A stretch of DNA of 14,687 nucleotides from Jimgerdemannia flammicorona. Taxonomy: Eukaryota > Mucoromycota > Endogonomycetes > Endogonales > Endogonaceae. Position 1 is the first letter of the stretch; each line of letters opens with the position of its first letter. The stretch covers positions 1 through 14,687 of the forward strand of contig RBNI01004075.1 of NCBI GenBank assembly GCA_003990745.1, given 5' to 3'. Positions 1 to 7,870 of this stretch are shown here, in pieces. Under the pieces are notes generated by a model. That model had not been told where the DNA came from and did not search any database. It worked only from the letters and a program-made list of their open reading frames with translations. The translations under genes were made by a program, and so were the position numbers.

Positions 1-27
1 AAAAAAAAAAAAAAAAAAAAAAAAAAA
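1..27. repeat. poly(A) run at window edge
   Basis: The window opens with 27 consecutive A. It could be the poly(A) tail of a plus-strand retroelement lying to the left, or a simple homopolymer in AT-rich DNA. Nothing recognisable as an element body is visible, so the origin is open. Confidence 0.6.
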
Positions 28-544
28 GTTGACTTTTTCTTTATTTTTAAGATTCTTTCAGATCCTTCTTTCTAAAGTTTAGAATATTTTTCTTAGAAAT
101 TTATTAAAACTATCTAAATTTTTAAATATCTCTCTAAGCTACTTTAGACTTATTAAAATCTTTTAAATTTAGTTACTTTCTTGTAAAGAAACAGAACTGT
201 TATATATATTTATACTTATTTAACTATTATAAATTTTTATTTAATAATTATTTAAAAAAACTTTTACTAATTTATTTCTAGCTAATATAAAAAAAATATT
301 TTATTATATTAATTTTGATTATTTTTACTAATTAAACCCTTTTAAATAAAGTTAAATATAATACTTAAAAAAATGTTTATAAACTTAATAATATTATATA
401 TATAATAGGTTATTATTATTATTATTCTTTTTATTTTCTCTTAGATATATATATATATTATTTTGATATTACAACTGATAGATAAACTTTTTGCTTATAT
501 TTAAAAACCTTATTTAAAGTTTACTTTTCAAACAATCTTATAAA
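28..544. other. AT-rich stretch without recognisable gene
   Basis: Very AT-rich DNA with almost no CpG, an ATT/TTA microsatellite around 408-426 and (TA)n around 393-402 and 447-459. No open frame with recognisable protein features was seen on either strand. It resembles the AT-rich remains of old, deaminated repeats elsewhere in the window, but no family can be named. Confidence 0.6.
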
Positions 545-1359
545 AGACTACAAAAGCCAAATATACAACATGGTCCATGTATTAGTAAAAATACTGAGAA
601 CAGAGAGAACCAACCCCTTACTCATCACCATCTTGCTTATCCTTCACACCCTGCCCAAGCACCGGGCGCTGTTCCTTGCATCAAGGACGCGCGGTTCCTC
701 GCCGTGTTCAAAATCAGGTTTTTACGTACTGCAGCTTCCTCATCTGGTACTGATTTTAGGGCGTTGTATAGGTTTAATATAGGGGCATCATGTACGTATA
801 TACGCGAGCAAGAGTATATCGCTCGCTGCCGAGTTCTTGACCATCATTCAATCTTTGCAGGATCAGCACAGTATAAGGCGGTGATGAAGACGGAATTACT
901 GATCGCTACGTCATTGGACGTGTGCGTTTAATTAATTCTTTACCGTGCACACTTCTAAGACGAACCATTGAGTTCACCTAACTTGTCGATAACCACGCCA
1001 TTTCAATATCATTAACTAAATGTTGATGCGAGATATGTTTATTGCTAAAATTCATACAACAGTTCTCATTAACTGCATTCTCCCTAAGAAAACCCTACAA
1101 AACATTCCGAAACCCCAGAGGATATCACTACTATTGTTATCGATACCTCTCCACAATCCACTAGATCGTAGGGCAATCCAAAGGCTTATTAATATCACTG
1201 CTAGTTACAACATAGATCGAGGCTATTTTATCCGATGGAAAATTGGCCAATGACGCATTGGAGTATTGGTGTTTCCGCGCGCCATTGCAGCCCGACACGG
1301 AATAGAACTATAAGGCAGGTTGCGTGGAATGTGAGGCGAGATCCGAAAATGGCGATAGC
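545..1359. other. base-balanced intergenic stretch, no supported gene
   Basis: Base composition changes abruptly near 545 to a balanced mix with ordinary CpG. Short plus-strand open frames (570-782, 704-931, 1020-1253) overlap one another and show no domain, signal peptide or codon pattern I recognise, so they are not called. The part from 1228 to 1359 could hold a third exon of the minus-strand secreted-protein gene (see that entry). A minus-strand AATAAA-like hexamer lies at 1038-1043. Confidence 0.5.
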
Positions 1360-1721
1360 CTAAATTGGTGTGAACGGCAGGATTAATCTTACCCTGTAAC
1401 AGAAGTAATATGGGTGCTGCGATCCCACCGTGGTTTTATATGAGCGAAAGGTAATAGGATTGGAAAGTGCTGCCGACAAAAAATTCCGAGAGGTCGGAAA
1501 AAGGATGGGAGGTGAGAATAGTAGTCAAAAATAATGCATCTATCAACTGCATTGACTCAACACGTCATTTAAAACTTACTCTTGCAAGAATCTACAACAA
1601 AGTCGGGTACAGCCGTATTGGTGCCCGCGAAGCTCGTCATACTATACAGCGTGAACTTGATGGCGCAGGAGGTATTCATGAGCGCCAAGGCAGCAAGGAG
1701 GAAGAAGAGGGGGAATTGCAT
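1360..1721 (-). CDS. putative small secreted protein, two exons
   Basis: Exon 1 runs from the ATG at 1721 down to 1580, exon 2 from 1469 to the TAG at 1360, joined across a 110-nt intron, giving about 83 residues. Residues 1-20 are a textbook signal peptide: short start (MQF), hydrophobic core PLFFLLAALALM, and TSCA before IKFTLYS, with small residues at -3 and -1. The mature part has Cys46 and a Cys near residue 70. The start is supported by A at -3, a CA-rich leader and a TATA box 78 bp upstream. The family is unrecognised; by inference it is a small secreted (effector-like) protein of a fungus. An optional 33-nt intron (1392-1360, GTAAGA..TTTAG) would remove the TAG in frame and extend the protein to a TAA at 1228, but 33 nt is unusually short. 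Without splicing, exon 1 ends after 50 codons (TAA 1571-1569). No homologue could be checked, and exon 2 is less certain than exon 1. Confidence 0.6.
1470..1579 (-). other. predicted 110-nt spliceosomal intron
   Basis: On the minus strand the donor is GTAAGT (1579-1574), a perfect consensus. A branch-point-like TTTTGAC follows, and the acceptor is TCGGCAG ending at 1470 after a T-rich stretch. The intron interrupts a codon after its first base, and splicing removes the in-frame TAA at 1571-1569. Another pyrimidine-preceded acceptor (ending near 1394) would put a stop directly after the junction, so it is less attractive. Confidence 0.55.
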
Positions 1722-1792
1722 GATGGTTTCGTGGTTGAGGTCTGTTGTGTTGTTGAATCAACCCGTGTTGAGTCGAATGTGTTACGCTGAAG

Positions 1793-1816
1793 GTGTCAAT
1801 TTATACCTTTTGACAC
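1793..1816 (-). promoter_or_regulatory. TATA box inside a 7-bp dyad, secreted-protein promoter
   Basis: The minus strand reads TATAAAT at 1805-1799, 78 bp before the ATG at 1721, the right distance for a TATA box plus a leader of about 50 nt. GTGTCAA (1793-1799) and TTGACAC (1810-1816) are perfect inverted arms with a 10-bp spacer spanning the TATA box. The dyad could be a binding site for a dimeric regulator. That role is inference; the symmetry and the TATA box are seen directly. Confidence 0.5.
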
Positions 1817-1894
1817 AGCTTTGTGGATGTGCATTGATGCCGACAAATTCTATGTCATGAGATGCAGCATTCCATGGAAGAATCGTTCTGCAGG

Positions 1895-2153
1895 GGATCC
1901 AGATAAAAATAAAGAGATAGCATATCATTCCTGGCGAGCTTTAGAGGGAATATGGATAAAAATAAAGATATCGGGTACCATTCATTGCGAGCTTTATTGA
2001 AAGGATGCGTATAAAAATAAAGAGATCGCATTCTATTCATAGCGAGCTTTGTTGAAAGGATGCGTATAAAAATAAGGAGATCGCATTCCATTCATAGCGA
2101 ACTTTGTTGAAAAGGATGCGTATAAAAATAAAGAAATCGCATTCTATTCATAG
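1895..2153. repeat. 55-bp minisatellite, about 4.7 copies
   Basis: Head-to-tail units begin near 1895, 1950, 2003, 2058 and 2114, the last ending near 2153. The best-conserved units (2003-2057, 2058-2113) start GGATGCGTATAAAAATAA and contain GATCGCATTC and GCGAGCTTTGTTGAAA. Outer units are more diverged, the leftmost most of all. Because 55 is not a multiple of 3, the minus-strand frame 2091-1855 is a by-product. The array lies about 90 bp upstream of the TATA box of the minus-strand gene at 1721, so it sits in that gene's upstream region. Confidence 0.85.
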
Positions 2154-2704
2154 AAGTCTTCCGTCGTGGCCCTGGTGGTGAAATCCAAACAAGGAAAAAC
2201 CCGATGACGGCACGCGTCAAAAGGGTATGTCAGGTGGAGATGGTGTGAAAACATTTACATTTTGAGCTGTGTGAGAACAAATCTCGCGACTTAGCGACGT
2301 GTGGGTAGACGAGCAATTTGCAAAGTCTATCTGACATTTGGCATTAAGTCTATACGGTTTTAATGTAAGTATTGAGTCTCAATGTGTCATGCATCATCGA
2401 ACAATGCTTTGGATATGTCACGCGACATCGGTATCCTATTGCAGGTCGTGATAGTGATCTAAGCCACTCTAAATAGGAGAACAGTTGATAGCGGATCTTT
2501 CTTTCAGGATCAATATGTTAAGAGCAAATGTTAAATGGTACTTGTCAGAGGCTTTTACTCATAGCGTACGCCCTAGGTAGGGCCATTTACACGTGAGAGC
2601 CTAGGTGGGAACATGCAATCTCAATACGCCCAACCCTTATCGCGCAGCCAGAATAGAGACAACGTTCACAAAGTCGTGCACAAGTGTGTGATTGTCATTG
2701 TGTT
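2154..2704. other. base-balanced stretch, no gene seen
   Basis: Balanced composition with ordinary CpG, like 545-1890. Both strands were read and neither shows a long frame, signal peptide, tRNA cloverleaf or familiar domain. A small local symmetry, CCCTAGGTAGGGCC, is at 2571-2584. The balanced island ends abruptly near 2704, where AT-rich repeat DNA begins. Confidence 0.5.
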
Positions 2705-3546
2705 TTCATTACTAATATTAAATCATTATACTAATCTGAAAATCTCTATTATTGAAAATTTAATATAATTTAGTACAGAGCTTCATATATTAAAGTTGTA
2801 TATAAAATTATGTTAAATTTGGATATATATTTGTTGAGATATTAAGTTTTTGTATTTAAGTTTTTTAGAATAATTACTTTTTCTCAAATCTCAATTTCTT
2901 CTAATATATATATATATAAAGTTGGTGCTCTGAACAAGTTAATTTGAATCAAATCTGGATTCAATTTATTATATGATGATTTGATTCAAATCTCAAATCC
3001 AAAACAATCTGAATTCTCTAATCTGAATCCTTTAATCTAAATCCTCTATATAACTTATATATATATATATAATATACATATATATAAATATATATATTAT
3101 AACTAGTGCTCTGAATGAGTTAGTTTGAACTAGTTTGAATTGTGACTGCTCTGATTTAAACCTCCAAACTAGTGATTTGAATCACTAAATTTGAATCATC
3201 AGATTTGAATTACTGAATTTGAATTCCATAAATAAATGAAACTTATTATATAATTTACTTATATGTATAAATAGAAGAATATGAGAGAAAAATATTTATA
3301 GGTATATTTACAAACATAAATGTGAATATATATATATATATATATACCTATATATATACTATATCAATATCAACATTAATAGATTAGTTATCAGTATTTT
3401 TTAGTACTAGTAATACTTTAAGTTAGACTTCTTTAAATAATGTCTAGTCTTCTTTAAATAATATTCCACACTATACTCCTTGTTTTAAAGTTTGACAACA
3501 TTGCATAAAACTGAGAAAAATGAAGTTACTTGTAAGAATTGCAAGT

Positions 3547-3548
<2 letters not shown>
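2705..3548. other. AT-rich repeat-laden stretch
   Basis: Extremely AT-rich DNA with (TA)n tracts around 2905-2917, 3056-3070 and 3328-3347. It includes the diverged direct repeat annotated separately at 2918-3230. No coding region is recognisable on either strand. Confidence 0.6.
2918..3230. repeat. diverged two-unit direct repeat behind TA tracts
   Basis: Two units each follow a TA microsatellite and begin with GTGCTCTGAAYRAGTTA (near 2925 and 3106), then dissolve into scattered TTTGAAT/ATTCAAA and AATCTGAAT words. The spacing is about 180 bp. Some words are in inverted orientation within a unit, for example TTTGAATCAAAT near 2943. This could be a degenerate tandem array or two copies of a short element; the family is unknown. 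Confidence 0.5.

Positions 3549-3612
<64 letters not shown>
3549..3612. repeat. T44-A20 palindromic homopolymer junction
   Basis: Forty-four T (3549-3592) are followed directly by twenty A (3593-3612). The flanks extend the symmetry: AATTGCAAGT ends at 3546 on the left, and ACTTGTAATT starts near 3618 on the right, whose reverse complement differs at one position. The whole can fold as a hairpin. The 65-codon frame across it (3539-3736) is a run of Phe and Lys and is not a gene. Confidence 0.85.
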
Positions 3613-3613
<1 letters not shown>

Positions 3614-3947
3614 AAAACTTGTAATTATATTAAATATATTTATAGTTTATTTGATATAAATATAAAAAATTTAAAATATAGACAGAAATATAAAATATAT
3701 AGTAGTTCTATAATAAATATAATAAAGTATATATAAAGATTCAATATTCAGATAAAATATAAATATAGTATTAAGTAAAATTGATATTTCAGCTATAGTA
3801 AGTAGGTGATTTTAGTATAAATTTGAAAATATATCTTTTATACTTAAAAAAAAAATCCCTCTAATTTAGCCATATTTTGCTTCAGAGTTTCAAAATTAAT
3901 TTATTTACTAAATTATATATAATAATTAACAATTTATAGTAATTGAG
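3613..3947. other. AT-rich stretch before the hAT relic
   Basis: AT-rich DNA with no recognisable protein. By position it could hold the decayed N-terminal (BED-finger) part of the hAT transposase that becomes readable at 3948, but no CxxC..H pattern was found. Confidence 0.45.
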
Positions 3948-4345
3948 AGTACTTCTTTATAAAGTCTCTTTGGTCTTCTTAAGTCTGATTTATATACTCC
4001 AAGTATTGATACTATTCATAATGATATTATGGAGACTTATAAAAAAGAATATAATGATCTCTGTCAAAAACTTTAAGAATATTATTAAATTAATTATAGT
4101 TACTAATTATATTTTAAATTTTATTATAATGTATTACAGATAAAATTTCATTTATAATTGATATCTGGATATCTCCCAATGTTATTTCATTTCTTGATAT
4201 TACTGGATATTAGATTGATTCTAATTGACAGCTTTAAACTCTTACTCTTGACTTTATAAAGCTTGAGGGTTCTTACTCTGGAGAAAATATTACAGAAGTA
4301 TTTATAAACTGTATTTATAAGCTTAGAATTACAACTAAGATATAA
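3948..4345 (+). pseudogene. hAT-family transposase relic
   Basis: Two blocks in different frames read as parts of a hAT transposase. The first (3948-4073) includes TPSIDTIHNDIMETYKKEY, typical of the segment before the catalytic core. The second (4142-4345) reads KISFIIDIWISPNVISFLDI, then GY-stop-IDSN-stop-QL, LDFIKLEG and SGENITEVF, the classic first-Asp region of the RNase H-like hAT fold (D in FIIDIW). Stops at 4211 (TAG), 4226 (TGA) and 4235 (TAA) sit where the family has Trp, Trp and usually Gln, which fits G-to-A and C-to-T decay. Stops and a frame change between the blocks make it non-functional. The AT bias is extreme. No terminal inverted repeats were found, and any C-terminal half is absent before the gypsy element starts at 4430. 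The family call rests on motif memory. Confidence 0.7.
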
Positions 4346-4584
4346 GAGTTTTTTTTATTTTAAACTAATATAAAAAAATAATAATAAAAAAAAAAAAGAT
4401 TTTACTTTTAATTATTAATTACTTTTTATTATAATAGTGATCTCAGAATGATGATATCAGTACAGAAGACAGTCTTTCCTTGCAAGCCACCAGATCGGAG
4501 CATAAGAAGATTATATGGCATATGAGATGAGTAATAATGACCAACTGTAAGTCATTGTGACCACAGTATAAGTATCCTGAGGAA

Positions 4585-4591
4585 TATAAAA
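4585..4591 (+). promoter_or_regulatory. TATA-like box upstream of the LTR reading frame
   Basis: TATAAAA in the context GGAATATAAAAGAAGG lies 87 bp before the ATG at 4672. The same box is unchanged in the 3' LTR (11882-11888) although the surrounding sequence has many transitions. By position it could drive the U3 reading frame independently of the main LTR promoter at 5781. That role is inferred. Confidence 0.4.
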
Positions 4592-4671
4592 GAAGGATCA
4601 AGGAACTACAGTAATAGCAACCAACAAGACCCATCAATCCCAAAATAGCTCAAAGACTCACTATAAACGAA

Positions 4672-5550
4672 ATGTCTACTGCCCACTAAACCTCAAGGTT
4701 AAGAAACCATCAAGGCACCTCAGTTGAAGAAAGAATGTTCTAAGACATCAGAAGAGCTATGAGGACCCACTCAAGAAGAACTCCTAGTGTTGACCTGGGT
4801 ACTGATAACTCTTATTATTATATTTTCTACTGCTGTGAAATAGAAACAAGGATCACCATTACTACCAAATGTCTCCAAATATAGTAGGAGTATGAAATAG
4901 AGAACTTCCTCTGCCAGAAGTTCCCACAGGCCAGCACTCAAGAGCTATAAGATACTACTCCCATGGATATATACAAAATGAGGATAGCTAAGAAGATCCA
5001 TTAGATCTTCAGGCATACACTATGGTCAATCCCCAACTTGAAGTATATTAGAGTCTCAGATTTCAGAGACCTGTCATCCTGCCATATCAATGCACTAGAA
5101 GCCAGGGTGGCTACAGAAGCTCAGTCCACTATCACTCTCAATAGTGATGAAGTAGAAGACTTCTGGCATCCTATCCTCTAGGACAACCCAGACCAATTCC
5201 TGCAAGGATTGATCTCAGTATTCCAAGGCCCAAGCATCCAGGTTAGACCTCCCCAAGACCCCACATTTGTTTCCTATTTTGTAGAAGAGAACCTCATAGA
5301 CTGGAAAGCTCTAGATCTCCTTATTCTTGATTTTCCCACCACTGAACATGATGACATCATCAGTGATGATATCATTCCACACAACTTCGACATATGTGAG
5401 ATGTACAATATGTATGAAATATCTGAAGCATGCGAAATGTATGACCTATGTGACCTTGATGAAATGTTCATGGATCTCATCTCCTTCAAAGACATTCTGA
5501 CCTCTGATGATGAGGATGAAGCTCCTATGATCCTGAACATTCTGCTCTAA
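4672..5550 (+). pseudogene. U3-encoded reading frame of unknown function, 5' LTR copy
   Basis: One frame runs from ATG 4672 to TAA 5548 (292 codons) entirely inside U3, broken in this copy by stops at 4687, 4741, 4882, 4885, 4948, 5002 and 5179. The 3' LTR reads Gln, Gln, Trp, Gln and Gln at five of these positions (11984, 12038, 12179, 12182, 12299), so those stops arose by C-to-T or G-to-A decay in this copy. The stop at 4948 is shared by both LTRs and may be ancestral or the real end of an upstream part, with ATG 4960 as restart. The N-terminal half is Arg/Lys/Ser-rich. The C-terminal third is acidic, with repeated CEMY / MYEIS-type words and a DDEDEA cluster, and is open from 5182. No domain recognised. 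A U3 gene recalls the position of sag in MMTV, but no similarity is claimed. Confidence 0.6.
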
Positions 5551-5560
5551 GTTCCTTATT

Positions 5561-5652
5561 ATACTGAATAATGCCAGTACCGGCATTCTGAGGTAATACT
5601 AAATAATGTCAACACCAGTATTCTGATGTAATACTAAATTATATCAGTATCC
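5561..5652 (+). repeat. 35-bp tandem repeat in U3, about 2.6 copies
   Basis: Units at 5561-5595 and 5596-5630 and a partial one at 5631-5652 each begin ATACTRAAT and carry CAGTAY..GTATTCTG-like words. The first unit contains TGCC..GGCA as an inverted pair. It lies between the U3 reading frame and the TATA box, where enhancer repeats commonly sit in LTRs. The regulatory role is inferred. The 3' copy is beyond the LINE and cannot be compared. Confidence 0.65.
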
Positions 5653-5780
5653 TAAACCTGTACAACCATCAGTACCAACCCTGGAACTTAGTAGTTTTTC
5701 CTATCCTGGTATTTTATTATAGTTATTGGAATTTATATTTATGTAGCTTTATATCTTAGCAACTATTGAATTATATTTTG

Positions 5781-5813
5781 TATAAATACCCCTCTTATTT
5801 CCTCTGAAATAAA
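5781..5813 (+). promoter_or_regulatory. LTR promoter TATA box and poly(A) signal
   Basis: TATAAAT at 5781-5787 followed by a pyrimidine-rich stretch is the best TATA box in the LTR; transcription would start near 5810. AATAAA at 5808-5813 would be the polyadenylation signal used in the 3' LTR. This puts U3 at 4430 to about 5810 and leaves about 210 bp for R plus U5. Confidence 0.55.
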
Positions 5814-6022
5814 GTCAGTCTTCTTAGTACAATACACATACTTCCTTGCAAGCAATCTAAGAGATAACAAAACAGTTAAAGATAAGAAGTTTAAGGACTA
5901 TAAGATCTTGGGAAAGCACTCCAATAAGAACTTGCTTATAACAAACTTGAGTTAGTCTAAGAGATATATCTTGAAGAGAATCTGGCATATTTGAAGAACT
6001 CAGTGACCACTATATGACAACT

Positions 6023-6039
6023 TGGTGCCCATTGGCTGG
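6023..6039 (+). other. candidate primer-binding site
   Basis: TGGTGCCCATTGGCTGG starts three bases after the LTR end. TGG pairs with the CCA end of a tRNA, and the next bases fit a plausible acceptor and T-stem 3' strand. The tRNA is not identified. CpG decay may have changed the site. Confidence 0.5.
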
Positions 6040-6139
6040 TGATTCAAGATGAATCCCTCACTTTCAAGCTGAAAAATGAACAACCCCCACAATAACTACC
6101 CTGACTACAAGAGTCACCCCTGCAAGAATTCAAGACAAG

Positions 6140-7000
6140 ATGGAAATGTACCCCCCCATATTCTATGGATATATTACTGAAGAGTCAATCCTGACCTTTA
6201 TTGAAGACTTTGAACAATTCACTGCTGTATGAGCCCTTGGTGTGGATGCACAATTAGCCCTTCTACCAGTCAGCCTCAGAGGACTTGCCAGAGATAAGCT
6301 CAATGCAGCCACTATTGCTGATACTAGTGCAGCCAAACTTGCCTACATGAAGGCCTTCCTCAGAACAACATATTATACTGAAGAAATCAAGCAAGCTCTC
6401 AAGGATCAACTCAATACTATCTGCCAGAGACTTAGTGAAGATCCCAACTCATTCTATACCCAAATCTGCCACTAGATTGTCTTAGCTAGCTATGATGATG
6501 CCCTCAAGGAATAAATAGTAGATTCAACCTTCTTCAAAGGAGTTTACTCTGAAATTGCCTTAGCAATCTAGTCTACCCCAGCTGTACTGACCTTTGATCA
6601 GAAAGTGGTCTTTGTACAGAGATATTAGACTACCAGACACTCTGCCAAATACTCAATAGAGAAAATAACTGGCATCAAGATGGAGCCATCAAAACCAACT
6701 AGTATCTTATCTGCCACAGTTGTAAATAGATAACCATCCCCACCTATCCCCAAGACAGCCAAAGCTGACCCAGTGGAAGAACTCACCAAGCAGTTTACTG
6801 AGATGACTGCATATCTTAGTAATATTGTTAGAGAAGTCCGAAGTGCCAACAGGAGACCAGTGAAGAGATTTGCAGCTGCTATAGAAGAATGCAATATCAT
6901 ATGCTTCAGATGTAGAGAAGAAGACCACTATGTAAAGAATTGTATAACCAAAACAAGATATAAAGCCCAACTAAGTAATACTAGCAGAACCAGAGAATAA
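6140..7000 (+). pseudogene. gag: gag (capsid and nucleocapsid) of the gypsy element
   Basis: The first in-frame ATG is 6140, though the frame is open from 6080. An ATG right after the primer-binding site (6049) is in another frame and soon meets TGA. The capsid part reads FIEDFEQF and SLRGLARDKL, resembling the retrotransposon gag fold, with SFYTQICHQ-like helices up to about 6640. A CCHC zinc knuckle, CFRC-x4-H-x4-C, is at 6902-6943; its usual Gly before His is Asp here (GGC to GAC). Stops: 6230 TGA, 6473 TAG, 6512 TAA, 6569 TAG, 6626 TAG, 6731 TAA, 6998 TAA. The same frame continues into protease, so gag and pol were probably one polyprotein or separated by readthrough. Gag would package element RNA in cytoplasmic particles. 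Confidence 0.8.
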
Positions 7001-7870
7001 ACCAATGCAGTAGTCATCGAGGAGATTGGTGACACTGATGATGAAGAATACTACAAAGAGCTCAAATTCTACCCTACTACTGAAGGTACCAGAACCCAGT
7101 CCAAGCCCTATGACAAGAAGAGCAACAGCAAGCCAGTTGGAAGACCAAAAAAGACCCTAGCTATCACTATTCAAAACAAGACTCAACCCAAGGAGATTGA
7201 TCAAGACATGGAGTTAGATGAAGCTGCCTGCCAAATTATTGAAGGCATTACTCCAGTCTCAGGAGAAAGTGAAAGCAAGAAGGAATAGAAGCTGTGCAAG
7301 ACCAAGATCCACCAGTATGATATCTACAAGGATCTCAAGGAACAGAAGGTCAATGCTACCTTTGGATAGCTAGCTGAAGTCCCTGCCTTCAGACAGCAGT
7401 TGAGAGTAGGACTTGCAACTACTGTCAAGAATCAAGAGTACAAGATTATAGAAGCTCACAATACACAGGAAGAATCTGAGAACTCAGGTGAAGAATCTGA
7501 AGACCAGCACAAGACATCAGCCTATACCCTATATCAGATTGAAGACTATATCTTTGATACCATCATTGATACTGGTGCTAGAGGATGCCTCATGAGTAAG
7601 AAAGCAATTGACTGCCTAGGCTGGGACATTGAAGAGTCCACCAAAATGGTCTATGTCACAGCAGATGGTATACGAGCTACCCCCCTTGGCAAAATCTGAG
7701 AAGTCCCCATCAAGATAGGAGGAGCTACCATCTCAGTAGATATGATTGTTACAAGTGTCATCAACTATGACATCCTTATTGGCAACCAATGACTTTATAA
7801 GGCCAAGGTCATCATTGACCTCAATGCCCAGAAGATACAGATCAACTCTAGAGGAAGAAAGGTATAAGTC
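7001..7870 (+). pseudogene. acidic linker and aspartic protease of the gypsy element
   Basis: Same frame as gag. An acidic, Lys-rich linker (about 7001-7510) precedes a retropepsin-like domain. The active site is IIDTGARG, with the catalytic Asp codon at 7568; a hydrophobic flap-region block follows, then DILIGNQ at about 7770-7789 in place of the usual ILG-N-D-W-L, with Trp replaced by a TGA at 7790. Other stops: 7286 TAG, 7367 TAG, 7697 TGA, 7865 TAA. The enzyme would cleave the Gag-Pol polyprotein. The catalytic DTG is intact but the frame is broken. Confidence 0.8.

Larger units (their letters stand above)
4430..6019 (+). repeat. 5' LTR, about 1.59 kb
   Basis: The left edge is set by alignment with the 3' copy, which begins TGTAATGG directly after the purine tract; here it reads TATAATAG, a G-to-A change in the canonical TG. 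The right edge is set by TATATGACA just before the candidate primer-binding site, so the ends form a short inverted repeat (TGTAAT / ATGACA). U3 runs to about 5810, with a TATA box at 5781 and AATAAA at 5808; R and U5 fill the rest. U3 is unusual in holding a 292-codon reading frame (4672-5550) and a 35-bp tandem repeat (5561-5652). The exact right edge cannot be confirmed from the truncated 3' LTR. Confidence 0.85.

Noticed and set aside
570..1253. Plus-strand frames 570-782, 704-931 and 1020-1253
   Set aside because: Short and unrecognised; the first two overlap, and none shows a signal peptide or splice pattern comparable with the gene at 1721.
1467..1860. Plus-strand frames 1467-1790 and 1582-1860 as genes
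   Set aside because: They lie antisense to the signal-peptide exon and its promoter, overlap each other in different frames, and show no domain. The second uses a TTG start.
1855..2091. 78-codon minus-strand frame with repeats
   Set aside because: It is a by-product of the 55-bp minisatellite; the unit length is not a multiple of three, so successive units are read in different frames.
3539..3736. 65-codon frame with poly-Phe and poly-Lys
   Set aside because: It is a translation of the T44-A20 homopolymers in AT-rich DNA.
4443..4643. Minus-strand hydrophobic frame in the 5' LTR, also open at 11671-11940 in the 3' LTR
   Set aside because: It stays open in both LTRs, which is mildly curious, but the two share ancestry, it is only 66 codons in common, and no domain or start context supports it. 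Listed only as a shadow of U3.
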